Assembly (NCBI GenBank): GCA_026874595.1
Contig: CM049310.1
Location: 3,040,001-3,104,000, forward strand
Length of the DNA stretch: 64,000 nucleotides
Origin: Sipunculus nudus
Taxonomy: Eukaryota; Annelida; Sipuncula; Golfingiida; Sipunculidae
Direction: 5' to 3'
The position numbers were made by a program, and so were the translations under genes. Under the pieces are notes generated by a model, which was not told the DNA's origin, did no database searches, and worked only from the letters and a program-made list of their open reading frames with translations. This document shows, piece by piece, positions 1-12,090 of this stretch; within the stretch, counting starts at the first letter, position 1, and every line of letters starts with the position of its first letter.

Positions 1-686
1 CCAGAGTTATAAGCAATTTTCACCAAAAGCACATGTACAGATGATTGACACCATGGCAAAACAATTGCAGATGGCACCACCAGTCTTGCGTAAAAGATGG
101 AGAAGTGCAAGATCTATTGATAGGCACAAATTCAGGCCAAAAGGGCAAATCACTCCTCAGAAAAGGGCATTAATTTATTCTACATTAACTGGAAGGTAGG
201 TGGCGCCACCTGTCTGGTTTACAAGAAAACTTTCCAAGATGGATGGACATGCCAAATTTCAGACCAATACCTTGAAACACTCTGGAGATATGAGCAATTT
301 TCACCCAAAGCACATATGTACAGATGGACGCCAGGGCAAACAATTGCAGATGGCGTCACCAGTCTTGAATACAAGATGGATCTATCCAAGATCAATGTAC
401 ATGCACAATCAGCCCAATCTGTCCATAAGTTTTAGACTTTTAATGCTCACAGTACTGTCAAGTGGCAATGATGGGGTATTAAAAGGTACTAACACAAGAG
501 AAAGACAAGGTAGCGCCACCTGTCTTCCGCAAAAGAAAAAGCTATCCAAGATCTTCAATCAATTTGATTTATGGACCAATCCATGCATCCCTTATTGAGA
601 TATTGATATGGTGTGATTTTCACCATATACCGCAATATTCCAGGTCAAGGCCACTCTCATAGGAAAGGTCATGACCCCAAATTAAA
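1..686 (-). repeat. Diverged core repeats of a second pearl-like family
   Basis: Contains degenerate GGTGGCGCCACC-centred blocks (near 70, 200, 350 and 512). A segment at 415-680 recurs at 1915-2213 with the same order: a TGCTCACAGTA block, a GGTATTAA block, a GCCACC block, and a GGTCAAGG...GGTCATGACCCCA block. Copy A of the pearl-like family lies between the two copies. Confidence 0.6.
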
Positions 687-1887
687 CTAGAATACGGGTA
701 GTCGACAAGCAACTACGTGTATCCGCCAAAATCAGAGAAAGACGGGTGAAGTGAGGCATGGATTGAGTAGCAAGGGGAAATGGAGTTATATGTGTTACAT
801 ATTAGAATGGATCTCTGCCACATAAACATGATTGTAGGTGGCGCCACCTGTTATATGAATGAGAAACTATCCAAGATATATAAATATGCAAAATTTCATG
901 TGGAAAAGTCAAACCACTGCAGAGATATGAGTGATTTTATCCCACAGCAGACAAACAGATGGACGCTGTGCAAAAATGGCTGTAGGTGGCGCCACCATTT
1001 TTGTGTATGTTATAAAGCTATCCAAGGGCTACATTTGTGTAAATTTTTTTTTCTGATTGGTCGAACGATTCCTGAGATATGAGCTCGGATGTCTGCAGCG
1101 TGAACGTGAAGGTAGGTGGCGCCACCTGTCATAAAATCAAGAAAGCTATCTAGGATGTACATGCATGCCAAATTTCAGGTGAATTAGTCAAACCACTGCA
1201 GAGATATGAGTGATTTTAACCTAAGGCAGACAAACAGATGGACACTGTGCAAAAATGGCTGCAGGTGGCGCCACCATTTTTGTGTATGTTATAAAGCTAT
1301 CCAAGGGATACATTTTTGTACAATTTTTTGCCTGATTGGTCAAACGGTTCCCGAGATATGAGCTTGGATGTCTGCAGCGTTAAAGTGACTAGGTGGCGCC
1401 ACCTGTCATAAAATCCAGACAGCTATCTAGGATGTATAAACATGCTGAATTTCAGGTGAATTAGTCAAACCACTGCAGAGATATGAGTGATTTTAACCCA
1501 AGGCAGATGAACAGATGGACACTGTGCAAACATGGTTGCAGGTGGTGCCACCTTTTTTGTGTATGTTATAAAGCTATCCCAGGGCTACATTTGTGTAAAT
1601 TTTTTTTTCCTGATCGGTCAAACGGTCCCCGAGATATGTGGGTTTATGTGTGGAAACAGACAAACAAACCGACGCTGGGCAGAGAGGAAAGGTAAGAGGT
1701 CAATGTCACTTGGTTAGGCACCAGTTCCCATGTGACCCGATAATTTGTGCAACTGCAAGTTTTGGAAAAATCCGTCCAGTAGTCTCAGAGGAGTTCTCTG
1801 GAAACGAACACGGCGGCGGCGGCAGCGGTGGCGGCGGAACCCAGTCAAAAACATAGTATCCGCAAAACTTCATTTTGGCGGATACAA
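687..1887 (-). mobile_element. Pearl-like (Helentron-associated) element, copy A
   Basis: Read on the minus strand, the element starts TTGTATCCGCC (1887) with the GTATCCGC hairpin and a short GCC-rich stretch. It contains several core repeats centred on GGTGGCGCCACC (for example near 840, 984, 1110, 1264 and 1390), and ends with the hairpin GTAGTTG...CGACTAC, then CCGTATT and CTAG (687). The layout (5' subterminal inverted repeat, tandem core, 3' hairpin before CTAG) is that of pearl/HINE elements known from bivalves. Confidence 0.65.
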
Positions 1888-2375
1888 ATACATCATCCCA
1901 TAACCCATGTCTATGTATATGCATAATATGAAAGAAATCTGTCCATTAGTTTTTTACTTATAATGCTCACAGTATTGTTAAGTGGCAATGAAGGGGGTAT
2001 TAAACGGCACAAAAACAAGAAAAGGATAACAGATGGTGCCACCAGTTTCCCGTTAATGAAAACACTATCCAAGATCTTTTGTAAAGTTGATTTTTGGATC
2101 AATCCATGCAAGATTTCTTGAGATATTTGAGAATTTGTGCGTTTTTCCCCAAAAAAGGACCTATTCAAGGTTAAGGTCACTCTCCTATTAAAGTTCATGA
2201 CCCCATTTTAAACAGGCTTCGTCCTCTTACCCATATCTATGCACATGTCAAGTTTGGTAAAGATCCGTGAAATATTTTTGAGTTATCGCGTCCAAACGAA
2301 ATCTCTGCGGCGGCGGCGGAGACGGCACAACCATGCTTTAACCATAGTGTCTCCAGACTTTGTCTGGCGATACAA
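1888..2375 (-). mobile_element. Second pearl-like family, 5' end with its own hairpin
   Basis: On the minus strand the end reads TTGTATCGCCAGACAAAG, then TCTGGAGACACTATG: an inverted repeat (CCAGAC/GTCTGG) followed by a GCC-rich stretch. This is the same design as the first family but with different bases. Core repeats follow (1915-2213). Confidence 0.55.
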
Positions 2376-2940
2376 TTAATGTCAGGTTTTTTAGTGATCA
2401 TCAAATTTTGAAAAGATTTCTACTACAACTCTTCCAAGAATGTAAAATAACACTACAGTATTATTATACCCATGCAAAACAAGCTTAACCAATAATACTG
2501 AATGGAATATATTATCATGATCTGTAAGAAATTGGTTCGGCTTCATAGGAAATAGTCCTGGTATTTCATCAACCTACACTGGTTATTTTTTTAAATTGTT
2601 TCATTTAATTAATTAAATCTCTGACGTCATAAAATGACCAGACTTATAGTTGATGTATTACCAAAAAATACAGCATTATTAAGATGTTTTAAATTGTTTA
2701 ATGAATTTTATCATGTAAATCAGAGATTATTATACCAGATATCAACCAAGAAAATATCTGCTCCAGATCATGTAACTGATTCATTTGAAACTATTTAAAT
2801 AATATGTAAGAGACTGGTATTTAGATTTCAATAAAATCTGGTCGATCTGGTTTATGTAAATTTATATACACAAAGAAAAAAATCAGGAAATATAACTGTA
2901 AAATACAGAGTGTGGATGCTTTTCTCTAATTTAATAATAT
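2376..2940. other. AT-rich sequence, nothing recognised
   Basis: No gene, RNA or repeat shared with the rest of the window was recognised. Confidence 0.4.
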
Positions 2941-2944
2941 AAGC

Positions 2945-3729
2945 TTGGCTGTTTGCAGCGTAAACGTGAATGTAGGTGGCGCCACCTGTCAAAAAAATCA
3001 AGAGAGCTGTCCAGGATGTATTAACCTGCAAAATTTTAGGCAGATATGTCAACCACTGCCGAGATATGTGATTTTATCCCACAGCAGACAAACAGATGGA
3101 AGCTGTGCAAAAATGGCTGCAGGTGGGGCCACCAATTTTGTGTATGATAAAGAGCTATGTGAGATCTAAACACATGCAAAATTTTGGCCCAATCGGTCAA
3201 ACGGTTCCTGAGATATGAGCTTTGATGCCTGCAGCGTGAACGTGAATGTAGGTGGCGCCACCTGTCATAAAATCAAGAAAGCTATCCAGAATGTATATGT
3301 AAGCCGAATTTCAGGTGAATTAGTCAAACCACTGCAGAGATAGGAGTTATTTTAACCCAAGGCAGATGAACAGATGGACACTGTGCAAACATGGTTGCGG
3401 GTGGTGCCACCATTTTTTGTGTATGTTATAAAGCTATCCAAGGGCTACATTTGTATTTAAAATTTTTCCTGAGCAGTCAAACGGTTCCCAAGATATGTGG
3501 GTTTATGTGTGGAAACAGACGCACAAATGGATGCAGAGCCCAGAGGAAAGGTCAGAGGTCAAAACAAAATCGGGGCGCAGCAGTTCACATGTGACCCGAA
3601 CATAATCCTAGGTTTCATAAAATTCCACCCAGCGGTTACAAAGGAGTTCTCCAGACACCTATGCAGCAGTGGCGGCGGCGGTGGGCTGAAAACATAGTTT
3701 CTGCGAAATCTCTGTTTTGGCGGATACAA
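2945..3729 (-). mobile_element. Pearl-like element, copy B (3' end missing)
   Basis: The minus-strand 5' end TTGTATCCGCCAAAACAG is at 3729, with GGC/GCC triplets at 3671-3685. Core units with GGTGGCGCCACC or variants lie near 2976, 3123, 3251 and 3401. The 3' hairpin and CTAG are absent on the low-coordinate side, so the copy is truncated there. Confidence 0.6.
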
Positions 3730-3916
3730 TTATGATGATGTTCATGTTAAACAGGAGTATGGACCACCACTGGTCAAAAGCCCATAGATAAACTAACCTC
3801 TTTTACTAGAGAGCATGAATCTCCGGACACATATACATGTATTACAATTCAATCCAATTCAATAATTTGTATGAACCTTCAATTCTAATTAAACAGAGAA
3901 ACCTGAATTCAAATTA

Positions 3917-5071
3917 CAGTTGTGACTTGACATTCCGACCCTTAACAATCCGAAAACCTTGCAATCCGACAGTGTTTTGTAAAAAACGAACAGGGATCAT
4001 AGAAATTACCCTTGACAAACTGACAGCCTGGAATTCTGACTCCAACATGACATTTCCCGACACAAACAAGGATACCAACGTATTTTCTGACTTGAAAATC
4101 CGACGGGTATATAGTCCTTTGATGTCGGTCGTCAGGCTCATGCATGCACACAGCACCCCGATCAATAAGCCGTGAAATCTAGCAATGCGTATTGTTCTAA
4201 CCGTACACTAGAGCCAATTATTGAGTCAGTCTGGCTCACTTATTAAGTCAGTTTGGATCCATATGTGGCAGACATGAACTTCACCATGTGTAGAACACGC
4301 GGAGGTGGAGAACAAGGTCGGGGACCTTATCCAGGCACTCAATAACGCTGACCACGTGATGGCGGAGGAATTCCTCGCACTGGAAAAATTGGAGCCCACA
4401 GAAGCAATGCCAACAGCAGCTGATATTGTGTCAATGGTTAAAAAAAAAGACGGAGGCGACAGTGACAGTGAGTCTGAGGGAGAAGACGATCCTCCTAAAC
4501 TAATAACTCCAAGAGACACGATTGGGGAAATGGAAAACAGGGCTACGGTATATGGAGGAGCAGGGCTTCACTGCAGGGGATGTTGATGCCGACCGCAGAC
4601 TGCTTAGAAAAGTCTGTGAAAACCAAAAAAAAAAAAAGAACCAGATACCAGACAGATATGCTTGCATTCTTTAGATGTTCATGAACTCAGTAGATCAATG
4701 GCTGGTTCATTTATTATATTCATTTAATTAACGTTTGTTCATAAATATAATCATGTCTCATGCATAATGGAAGAACCTGCACAGGTTGTCCTGACGAGCG
4801 TTGTATATATAGACATGTATATAAAAATTTAAAACAGTACTCCATGACGGATGTTTTATTTTCTAAATCACATAAATCATAAAGAATTTCATATGTGTAG
4901 TTTATCATAACAAAATATTTAATGAATACTAACAAGTCCTCCCCGAAACATTTACGTCACATTGTATCTTTTCACTCTCTGTAACCTTTATTGATTTGAC
5001 AATCCGACAGCCTTGCAATCCGACATAAATTAGGGTATTACATTGAGTGTCGGATTATCAAGTCACAACTG
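3917..5071 (+). mobile_element. Tigger/pogo-type DNA transposon, deleted copy
   Basis: Terminal inverted repeats begin CAGTTGTGACTTGA at 3917 and, on the other strand, at 5071. They match at 21 of 23 positions through CCGAC. A TA dinucleotide flanks both ends (3915-3916 and 5072-5073), the target of the Tc1/mariner-pogo superfamily. Subterminal blocks with CAATCCGACA occur near both ends. The interior encodes a Tigger-like C-terminal tail (see next entry). At 1155 bp it is far shorter than an autonomous element, so most of the transposase is deleted. Confidence 0.85.
4300..4680 (+). pseudogene. Tigger/pogo transposase C-terminal remnant, frameshifted
   Basis: The frame from about 4305 reads VGDLIQALNNAD, then EAMPTAADIVSMV, then an acidic SDSESEGEDD run and PPKLIT. 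This is the usual order at the C-terminus of Tigger transposases: a DIV motif, an acidic stretch, and a proline segment before a helix. After about 4530 the family-like sequence (YMEEQGFTAGDVDADRR) continues in another frame, showing an indel. A run of 13 A follows. The DNA-binding and DDE catalytic parts are absent. Confidence 0.6.
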
Positions 5072-6714
5072 TAAATCAAATGTGGAGGAAAATTATCAAT
5101 TCCAATACATATTAATTATTATCAATAGCAAATAAAATTCACAATTAAGAAGAGCTTTCATTTGAATAAAGTGCATTTAAAGTTTTCACTGGCATGTTTG
5201 ATGAAACACAAAAGTTAGTATATCAGATTAAGCAGAATTTTATTTCCCCCCTATGTTGTAAAGTTTGTGACACACAAACTGTTTTTACTTTAGCCAAATA
5301 TTGCATAATTGATGTACAAGAGCAAAATTCTTCTAATGACTGGCATCAACAAATGTGTGAGACCTGGTACATCTGCCTAACAAGTCAGCTCAATTCATCT
5401 TAGTTTTTAACATAAATTCAAATTCAATGCTTATTCATTCTCTTTTTTTTTCATAATTAATAGATCAATGGTATACTGTTCAGAAATTCAGATGGATAAA
5501 ATCAGGCATCATAGTAATAGAAAAGCCACTGTCACAACTGGGGCCGCTTTTCTGCACTTTACATGTTCACACTGTCCAGAACAGACTTTTTTACCTGTAA
5601 CAGTCTGTTTCATTCCCTGATGTCCACCTGTTTTTGGCTATGAAAATTTTTATTAGTTACATTTCAAGGGAAACAACTATAGTGTAAAGTAGAGGATTAA
5701 AGAACCTGTTTTCAACAATGTATATAAATACCTACCTTACACCTTACTTTAAAAGAAACAGAATTATTTAAAAATATGAGAAATCAGTCTACATTTTACA
5801 ACATATCACATCCAATTATGGTGATCAAGGTCATTGCAATTTGGCCACATGCAAAAAAATCTCAGTTGACAACTGTTGATTGGATGATGTCAAGAAAAAC
5901 ACTCTTAAAATATAACTAGCTTAAACAAAGATGGCTACTCATGCAAGAACACATCATATCTGCAAGATCATTGTGAGGAGATTAAAAAGTTGTGAAACAT
6001 AAACTGGGGATCAATAGTAAAATTCTTAATTGCCAAATTTGGCTGTCACTTTCATATGTAGTTTTCTAGGAATTATTGAAAAATATAAAATTTTAAGAAA
6101 ATAAAAAATAATTTTCCTCAAAAAACAGGTGGACAGCATATGGTGAAACAGACTATATGATGCTACACTGGACTTGTTTGAAAGGTCACCTGCACAAACC
6201 TGTATTTCACCTACCATTTAATTATCTAATTTAAATTAAATTGCTAAAACTTCTTTCACTGACATACAATGATTGTCCTTTGCATCAAAGGTGCTGACAT
6301 ATTTTAAAACTTTTTATGAGGTCCATCCTGAAAGCTTACTTTCCAGTTAACAAATTGGGTAATAAAATAGCAAGCTACATGTTAATCAATACCATATATT
6401 GCTGACAACTGGGAGTACAACAGTAATTTATTACACAACTGAAGTGACACCAGTCTCATGCATTAATAATAATATTTAAGTGGACCTCCCGTCAGCCCTG
6501 TGACTAGTGTCACTGTCAATGAGGTAACCATGGGTCTGCACCTGCCAGGCAGTGTTAACCACTTGCCCAAGGTAGTTGGGGGGGGGGGGGGGGGAGTCCT
6601 GAATGTAATTGTGCTTCCTGAACTCAAGACACAGTTACTTGGAACACTTATCAATTCAATGATAAATCTCTGTTCCTGGTATAGCATTGTAATGGTTCCA
6701 TGACAATGATATCC
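5072..6714. other. Presumed MEGF8 intron, nothing recognised
   Basis: AT-rich. The only notable item is a 17-G run at 6578-6594. No exon matching the continuing MEGF8 kelch, PSI or EGF domains was seen on the minus strand. Confidence 0.5.
6578..6594 (+). repeat. G17 homopolymer
   Basis: Uninterrupted run of 17 G on the plus strand. Confidence 0.95.
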
Positions 6715-7172
6715 AACAAGTGACCAATGGGTCATGACGCTCAGCCGACTGACATGGTGACAATATGTCCTTGCACAGGCAACTAATTAAGATAATGTAG
6801 ATGGCATCATTGCTCATGCAGCTTAGCTTATGTTCATCAAGACCCATAAGCACAACAAATCTGATGACAATCCAACCAGCCTTTCATGAAGAATCTGGCA
6901 ATTTGTGTGTATTTTGCATTATTTCTGGGGTGCTCAAACATACCCCAAAAGAATATAGGTCACAGTGACTGAATTTCAGGTTTCTGGGGAGAACTTTTGA
7001 GAAACTCTCAGGATGTCAAGTTAGAAGTTTCTTGGCTAAATGGTTATGATTTGTGCCCTACTTTGGTATCATATTTTCAATTATTCTGAGGGGTTGCTTA
7101 TAAATAAGCCCGATAGCTCAGAAAATGTGAGTAACAGAGTCCTAATTTCAAGTTTCCAAGGAGACTTTTCAT

Positions 7173-7205
<33 letters not shown>

Positions 7206-8035
7206 CTCAGAATTAAGTACTGTACACCTGTCACAGCAGGGGATCTCCCCCAGTGACTGTAACAAATCAGGAACCCTGGCATAGCTGACTTCCAGTGACC
7301 GGGTCTGCATATGGATAAACCAAGTAACTACAATAGACCCTAAACAAAAAATTCAATAACTAGCCTAATTTTCAAGTTTTCATTTTCAAATTTCAGATTT
7401 AAACAAAGTAAATACTTCTGTTTACATGCTATGAAAATTAATTCAACAGTACTCACAAGCAAAAAACATGCTATGGTCAAAGATGGGCAAAAGTTAGGGT
7501 ACTGACTTTATTTTTAATGCTTATAACTTAAAAATTTACAAAATTTGGATCTAATTTTGGGTATACAATTGAAACTTAATTAAACAAAGTTATATACTTG
7601 GAAAAAAATGTCTAGCTTCAAAAATGTTCATGTTAAGTGTTTTCCTGATTTTTACAAAGTGCATTATGTCTAGGCTCATAACTTCAAGAAATTACACTTA
7701 AACTTATTTTCTGGCATTAATATAGGAAATATATCAGAGAATACTTCTGGTTAATATTAAAGAAAACAGATCAGTGGTTTTGATATAAGGCAGTCCTGAA
7801 GTGTGATAATTGAAATTTGAGGTTTATCCGTAATTTCTCAAAGGAACGAAGTTGCAGTGACCCAATTTTCTGTTTGGAAGAAGATCTTGTGGACATCTAA
7901 CAGTATGCCAAATTTTGGATTCCTAGGTATCAAGGTTTCAAAATGTGCCAGTCTAACAGACTGACAGACGGACGGACAGATGACAGACAATGGACCACGG
8001 CTATAGCTCCGTTGACTTGTCAGCTGAGCTAAAAA
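6715..8035 (+). mobile_element. AACAAG...GAGCTAAAAA repeat element, copy 1
   Basis: Begins AACAAGTGACC with an ATGGGTCA block and GCTCAGC. Ends with a tract of GACGGACGGACAGA type, CTATAGCTC, a partly paired TTGAC/GTCAG hairpin and CAGCTGAGCTAAAAA. The subterminal GCTCAGC near the start is inverted relative to the end. The interior (about 7790-7960) matches the same region of copy 3 (18530-18700). A 31-G run sits at 7174-7204. It has no coding capacity. This kind of element is common in bivalve DNA, but its class is not clear. Confidence 0.65.
7174..7204 (+). repeat. G31 homopolymer
   Basis: Uninterrupted run of 31 G within AACAAG-family copy 1. It could form G-quadruplexes, and its true length is doubtful because of sequencing error in homopolymers. 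Confidence 0.9.
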
Positions 8036-8219
8036 TTGTAAAAAAATAGATAAAATACACGTGGCGCTACCAGTCTACAGAATCTGATGAAACACTCCAT
8101 GATTAAAGGCCTACTTCCATGAAAAAAATAAAATGAAATACTACTGTAGGTTTATTCATTAACATGTATATGTATAAAATATGGTATAATAAAATCCAGC
8201 TTTGTGGACCTAACCCTTA

Positions 8220-8830
8220 AAATTTAAATCAAAAGACCCGTAATCCACCCCGCTGAGGGGCCCCAAGCCAAACAGCAGCGTCCTAGCCAAGGCGTTTGTG
8301 ACGTCACAACCAGAACACGCCGGGCGAAACTGTTGTGGCATCAGTTGAGTTTAACACGATCTGGGGAAAACATGCCAGTGTAGTGCGTCGTCGGGTTTAG
8401 CAGTAACATTAAGGGTGATGGGGTGAGCTTGACCATTATTTAATCCCAGTGTATAAGCCACATGTTCGTGCCAAATAGACAGGAAATCCTTCACAGAAGA
8501 GACCGAACTGGACCCGGTCGGGCATGATCTTGGAAGGGGATTCCCCAGGTTTGGCCACTGACAGAAGCGAGCGGACAAGCTTTTTCTGACTTTTGGCCAT
8601 GCTCCTTGCCAATGTTGACTCTATATTCCTTACGTGCGTAGGCTGCTAACTAGGTAATGATGCTGCTTTTCATCTCTCCAACTCCTGTATCTCTTATTAG
8701 TCTTCAACTCTGCTCCTGATACTCCCCGACTCGGCCTTGACACGTACGTTGAGAGCTGGCACCACGCAGTCTGCACTGTCGCCGTATCGGGATTTCAAGC
8801 GACGTGTCATGTGACAACCAACATATTGCT
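8220..8830 (-). other. GC/CpG-rich block, possible promoter or old exon
   Basis: Clearly more GC- and CpG-rich than its surroundings. On the minus strand an ATG at 8601 opens a 55-codon frame (MAKSQKKLVRSLLSVAKPGE and so on), and another frame is open for 75 codons. Neither is recognised. It contains TGACGTCA (CRE palindrome) near 8299 and GTCATGTGAC near 8809. It may be a promoter of an unrecognised transcript inside the presumed MEGF8 intron. Confidence 0.3.
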
Positions 8831-8835
8831 GCTTG

Positions 8836-9612
8836 TTGCTCATGGAAGTTTAATAATGCCGAACTGATCAATCAATAAAATTATTATTAAATGTATTTTA
8901 TACGATGCTCGTAAATGAAATTTTTTTATTTTGGGACTTTTTACAAGTTTCAAGACACTTATAACGGATTTAAGGGGGCACTTGATAGCTGGGTGCATGG
9001 TGCCTCAGCAAAGGCATTAAAATTGAAGAACCAATTAGTAGGATTCTAAAATAATAATAAATAATAAAATATTAAAAATTGTTTCTCCTTATTGCTGACA
9101 ATTATCAAAATACTTAATTCATATTAATTTTTCAAATCTTTTGAAATATCAGACAATTAAAAATTTAAAAAATTTACACCATTTTAGCATGTTTGGTTTT
9201 GTGCCCAAAATATAAAACTAGGCTTCTTATATTAAGTGTGTGTTGTATATGGGTTGGGATGTTTCACTCTGTCTGAACTTTTTTTAAGTTTTCTGTTGAG
9301 TTTCTGTTATGATAAAATTGTTATATTCTGTTTTACAAATGTGTATTTGTTGTATAAAATGTCATAGCCTAAGCATTATCAATTTGTTTCATATCACACA
9401 ACAAATTCCATGCCAAGTCAGCACGCATACACACACAAAATATATTTTAAAAGGTGTGTTTAAATTATTATAAGTATGTAAAAATATAAAATATATACCA
9501 CTAGAGTATATTTAATGTGTACACATGTATATATGGAATATAAATCCAGATTGTTGCAACACCACGGGGTTTAAAAAAAAAAACTCAACATATACAAGGA
9601 GCGGTAATGCAT
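8836..9612. other. AT-rich sequence flanking the ribozyme
   Basis: No gene recognised. On the minus strand, downstream of the ribozyme, there is a T11 tract followed by AAACCCCGTGGTGTTGCAAC. It may belong to the ribozyme-bearing retroelement, but its edges cannot be set. Confidence 0.35.
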
Positions 9613-9710
9613 ATATTTCAGGTACTTGTGTTCGACAGCCCCGTTTCGTAAAGGGCCCCTACGGGCTCTCACTCGTCAGGAACACTGAGTGTGTTTAAGT
9701 CCTGAAATAT
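9613..9710 (-). ncRNA. Type I hammerhead ribozyme, Penelope-like/retrozyme type
   Basis: All parts of a hammerhead fold are present on the minus strand. Stem I proximal: GUGUUC (9685-9680) pairs with GAACAC (9633-9628). The catalytic core CUGACGA is at 9679-9673. Stem II (9672-9648) pairs GUGAG with UUUAC and GCCC with GGGC, closed by a GUAG loop. GAAA is at 9647-9644. Stem III has only two pairs (A-U and C-G) around a GGGGCU loop, followed by the GUC cleavage site at 9636-9634. Stem I extends outward through internal loops to a perfect 10-bp pairing, AUAUUUCAGG (9710-9701) with CCUGAAAUAU (9622-9613). A type I fold with a very short stem III is characteristic of hammerheads in Penelope-like retroelements and animal retrozymes. 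No reverse transcriptase is visible nearby. Confidence 0.88.
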
Positions 9711-10988
9711 GTTTATAAAATATATATATTTTTGTGTGCTTGTGTAGATATATAAAGATAGACATATGTTGTATGTATATAACAAAATATCAAATGAATT
9801 TGTATATGTTTTATTTTCAAAACAATATTTTATGTACAAATAATTTATTTTTAGTAAAAAAAAATTTACTATATATATTGTGTGCGTTTGTTATGTAAAT
9901 TCATTATAATGACATATATGGGTGCCATTCAGGAAATACTAGTATTCAAGCTCTCGAAAATAATGCATTTTGAACTTCTTTGTGGCTAGTAAATGTGTCT
10001 TAGAGCAGTCATGTTCTACACAGCAGATTGGAAAGAAGATTGTATTCTGTTAAGGGTCTTCAGATCAGATCAATGTTATTTGAAGGACATCATTACAGTC
10101 GAGAAGGCTGCTGTCCCAAATAACCCAGCTGCAGCATTGTCCCATCCAAACAAAGAAGTTGCTATCAAACCCTGCATTAGTGTCTTAGCACTCACATATA
10201 TTAAAGATACTAACAAATTACCCAGTCAGTCATAATGAGAACCCCAAATCTGTTTCAACAGTCTTTCTCCTCCCTTGTTGGTATGGCGTGCCATATTGCA
10301 CTCAAAGATGTTAACCTTGCACCTTCAGATGATACACTGGCATAAGTACCCATGCGTTTAATCCAAATATACCATTACAAATACTGATCAACCTCACCAA
10401 AGGCAACATAAATAGGTAATTTTGTATTATTTAAAAAATTAATATAATTTTTAAATTATAATTTATAATTTATTGTAAATGTACTTTTCTTAGAATAAAA
10501 TCTGCTGTCCGAGTATTATAACATGGAATGTATAGCTTCCTTTTTTAATTTTTTTTTTATATTACACATTCTTAAATTGGAGGGTAGTATGGAAGTACCC
10601 CTGAAATCCAGATAATCGGTTTTACATCAGCCAGAACAAAAACAAAGAAATTGTTCTTATAACCTTGCTTGTAAATTTGAAATTCTACAAGTAAAGCCTA
10701 GTTGCGGCCGTATAGCAAGTACTTTACTTATAACCATAGACACAGAATCTCTTTCTATGTGTATGCTTATAACACTGCCAATATAATATAGATATAATAT
10801 CCGTGGGGTTTCCGTCTGGTGGAGGGTTATATATACAGAAAAATATGGACTGTGTAAAATTATAATTTTTATATGTGCTTTTTCTATCATGATACATGAC
10901 TCTTTCATAATTCATTTAATAATGTGAATTTCATGCTTTTTTTATTTATTTAAATATATTAAATGTCTCTCTCCTCCTCTCTCTCTCA
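9711..10988. other. AT-rich sequence, nothing recognised
   Basis: An 80-codon open frame at 9993-10235 (plus) has ordinary amino-acid composition but no family similarity that I recognise. It is not called a gene. Confidence 0.4.
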
Positions 10989-10989
10989 A

Positions 10990-11051
<62 letters not shown>
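10989..11051. repeat. (TA)n microsatellite
   Basis: About 60 bp of near-perfect TA repeats preceded by a CT-rich stretch. Confidence 0.95.
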
Positions 11052-11054
<3 letters not shown>

Positions 11055-11137
11055 AACTGAATTATAAAAGGAAGGAGTGTTTATTTTTTATAATAAATTA
11101 TATTAATAATCAAGTATGTATCATTGTCCATGATGAT

Positions 11138-11156
11138 GGGGGGGGGGGGGGGGGGG
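11138..11156 (+). repeat. G19 homopolymer
   Basis: Uninterrupted run of 19 G following a TGATGAT stretch. Confidence 0.95.
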
Positions 11157-11689
11157 CAGTACTTAAAATTAGTACCACCCTCCAACGGGATTGGTGTGGT
11201 ACGTATATAAAGTTTCATTTAAGACCAGCCCCGTGTGATGTACCATATAAGGTTATTTATGAGGTAAGGCCTGCCAAAAACTTACTTTACAAATAGAATG
11301 TAAGTATGTATATTACTACTGCTAAACAAAAAGCGCTTATCTATTTCAAAACAAGAATTTTGAATTTCGACTATGAAGCACATATTTAATTATTTATAAA
11401 TTATGATAAAAAGAAAGGACAAGCGCTATATTCTTATGGCAAAACCAAGTTGATTATCAGCTGATTTTTGCCGAGTCAAAACATGGCACCAAGGCACCAG
11501 TCACAACATTGTTATATAACAACAACAAACTTTGTTGCATAGTGTTGCGAGCGATATTGAACAAACTCGACCAGGTCAAGAATCACTTGAATTGTATCGG
11601 TATATTGTACTACTCTACATTTTATTGCTTAAAATATATTAACTGAATTATCTCATTATTTTGATAATAATCACCAGAATATCCCTTAA

Positions 11690-12090
11690 AACTCCAGCAG
11701 ACTCCATCCTCGATTTGAACAGCCGGTCACTTCGTCACTGGAATCAAACCTCAAGCGTGTTGCCGTATACGCTTGCAGCTGCGGCTGTCACCGACTGCTA
11801 GCTTCTATTTCTAACTACATGGCTCGAAATTACATGAGGCTAATGTCGAAGTTGCCCATAACATCTACAGATCTAAATTCGCCGCTTTATACTCCTTTTA
11901 CGGTGTCTCAGACATTGTCATCTGAAGATGATTCTTCCGCCTCGCTTGACCAGAACACCCAGTCGACCTTGCTGGAACATGTGGACGCCCAACCGGGGTT
12001 CTGGTTGTGACGTCACACACGTCCAAGGGGCTGTCTCAACTTTTTCCGGGAGCTCCCAGGACTCTGTTCACAAATTCGTTCCTATCACGG
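11690..12090 (+). other. GC-richer block with a short open frame and a CRE palindrome
   Basis: An ATG at 11819 opens 63 codons (MARNYMRLMSKLPITSTDLN and so on) ending in a TGA that overlaps TGACGTCA at 12008-12015. The 20-mer GTTCTGGTTGTGACGTCACA also occurs on the minus strand near 8305. The protein is not recognised. Confidence 0.3.
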
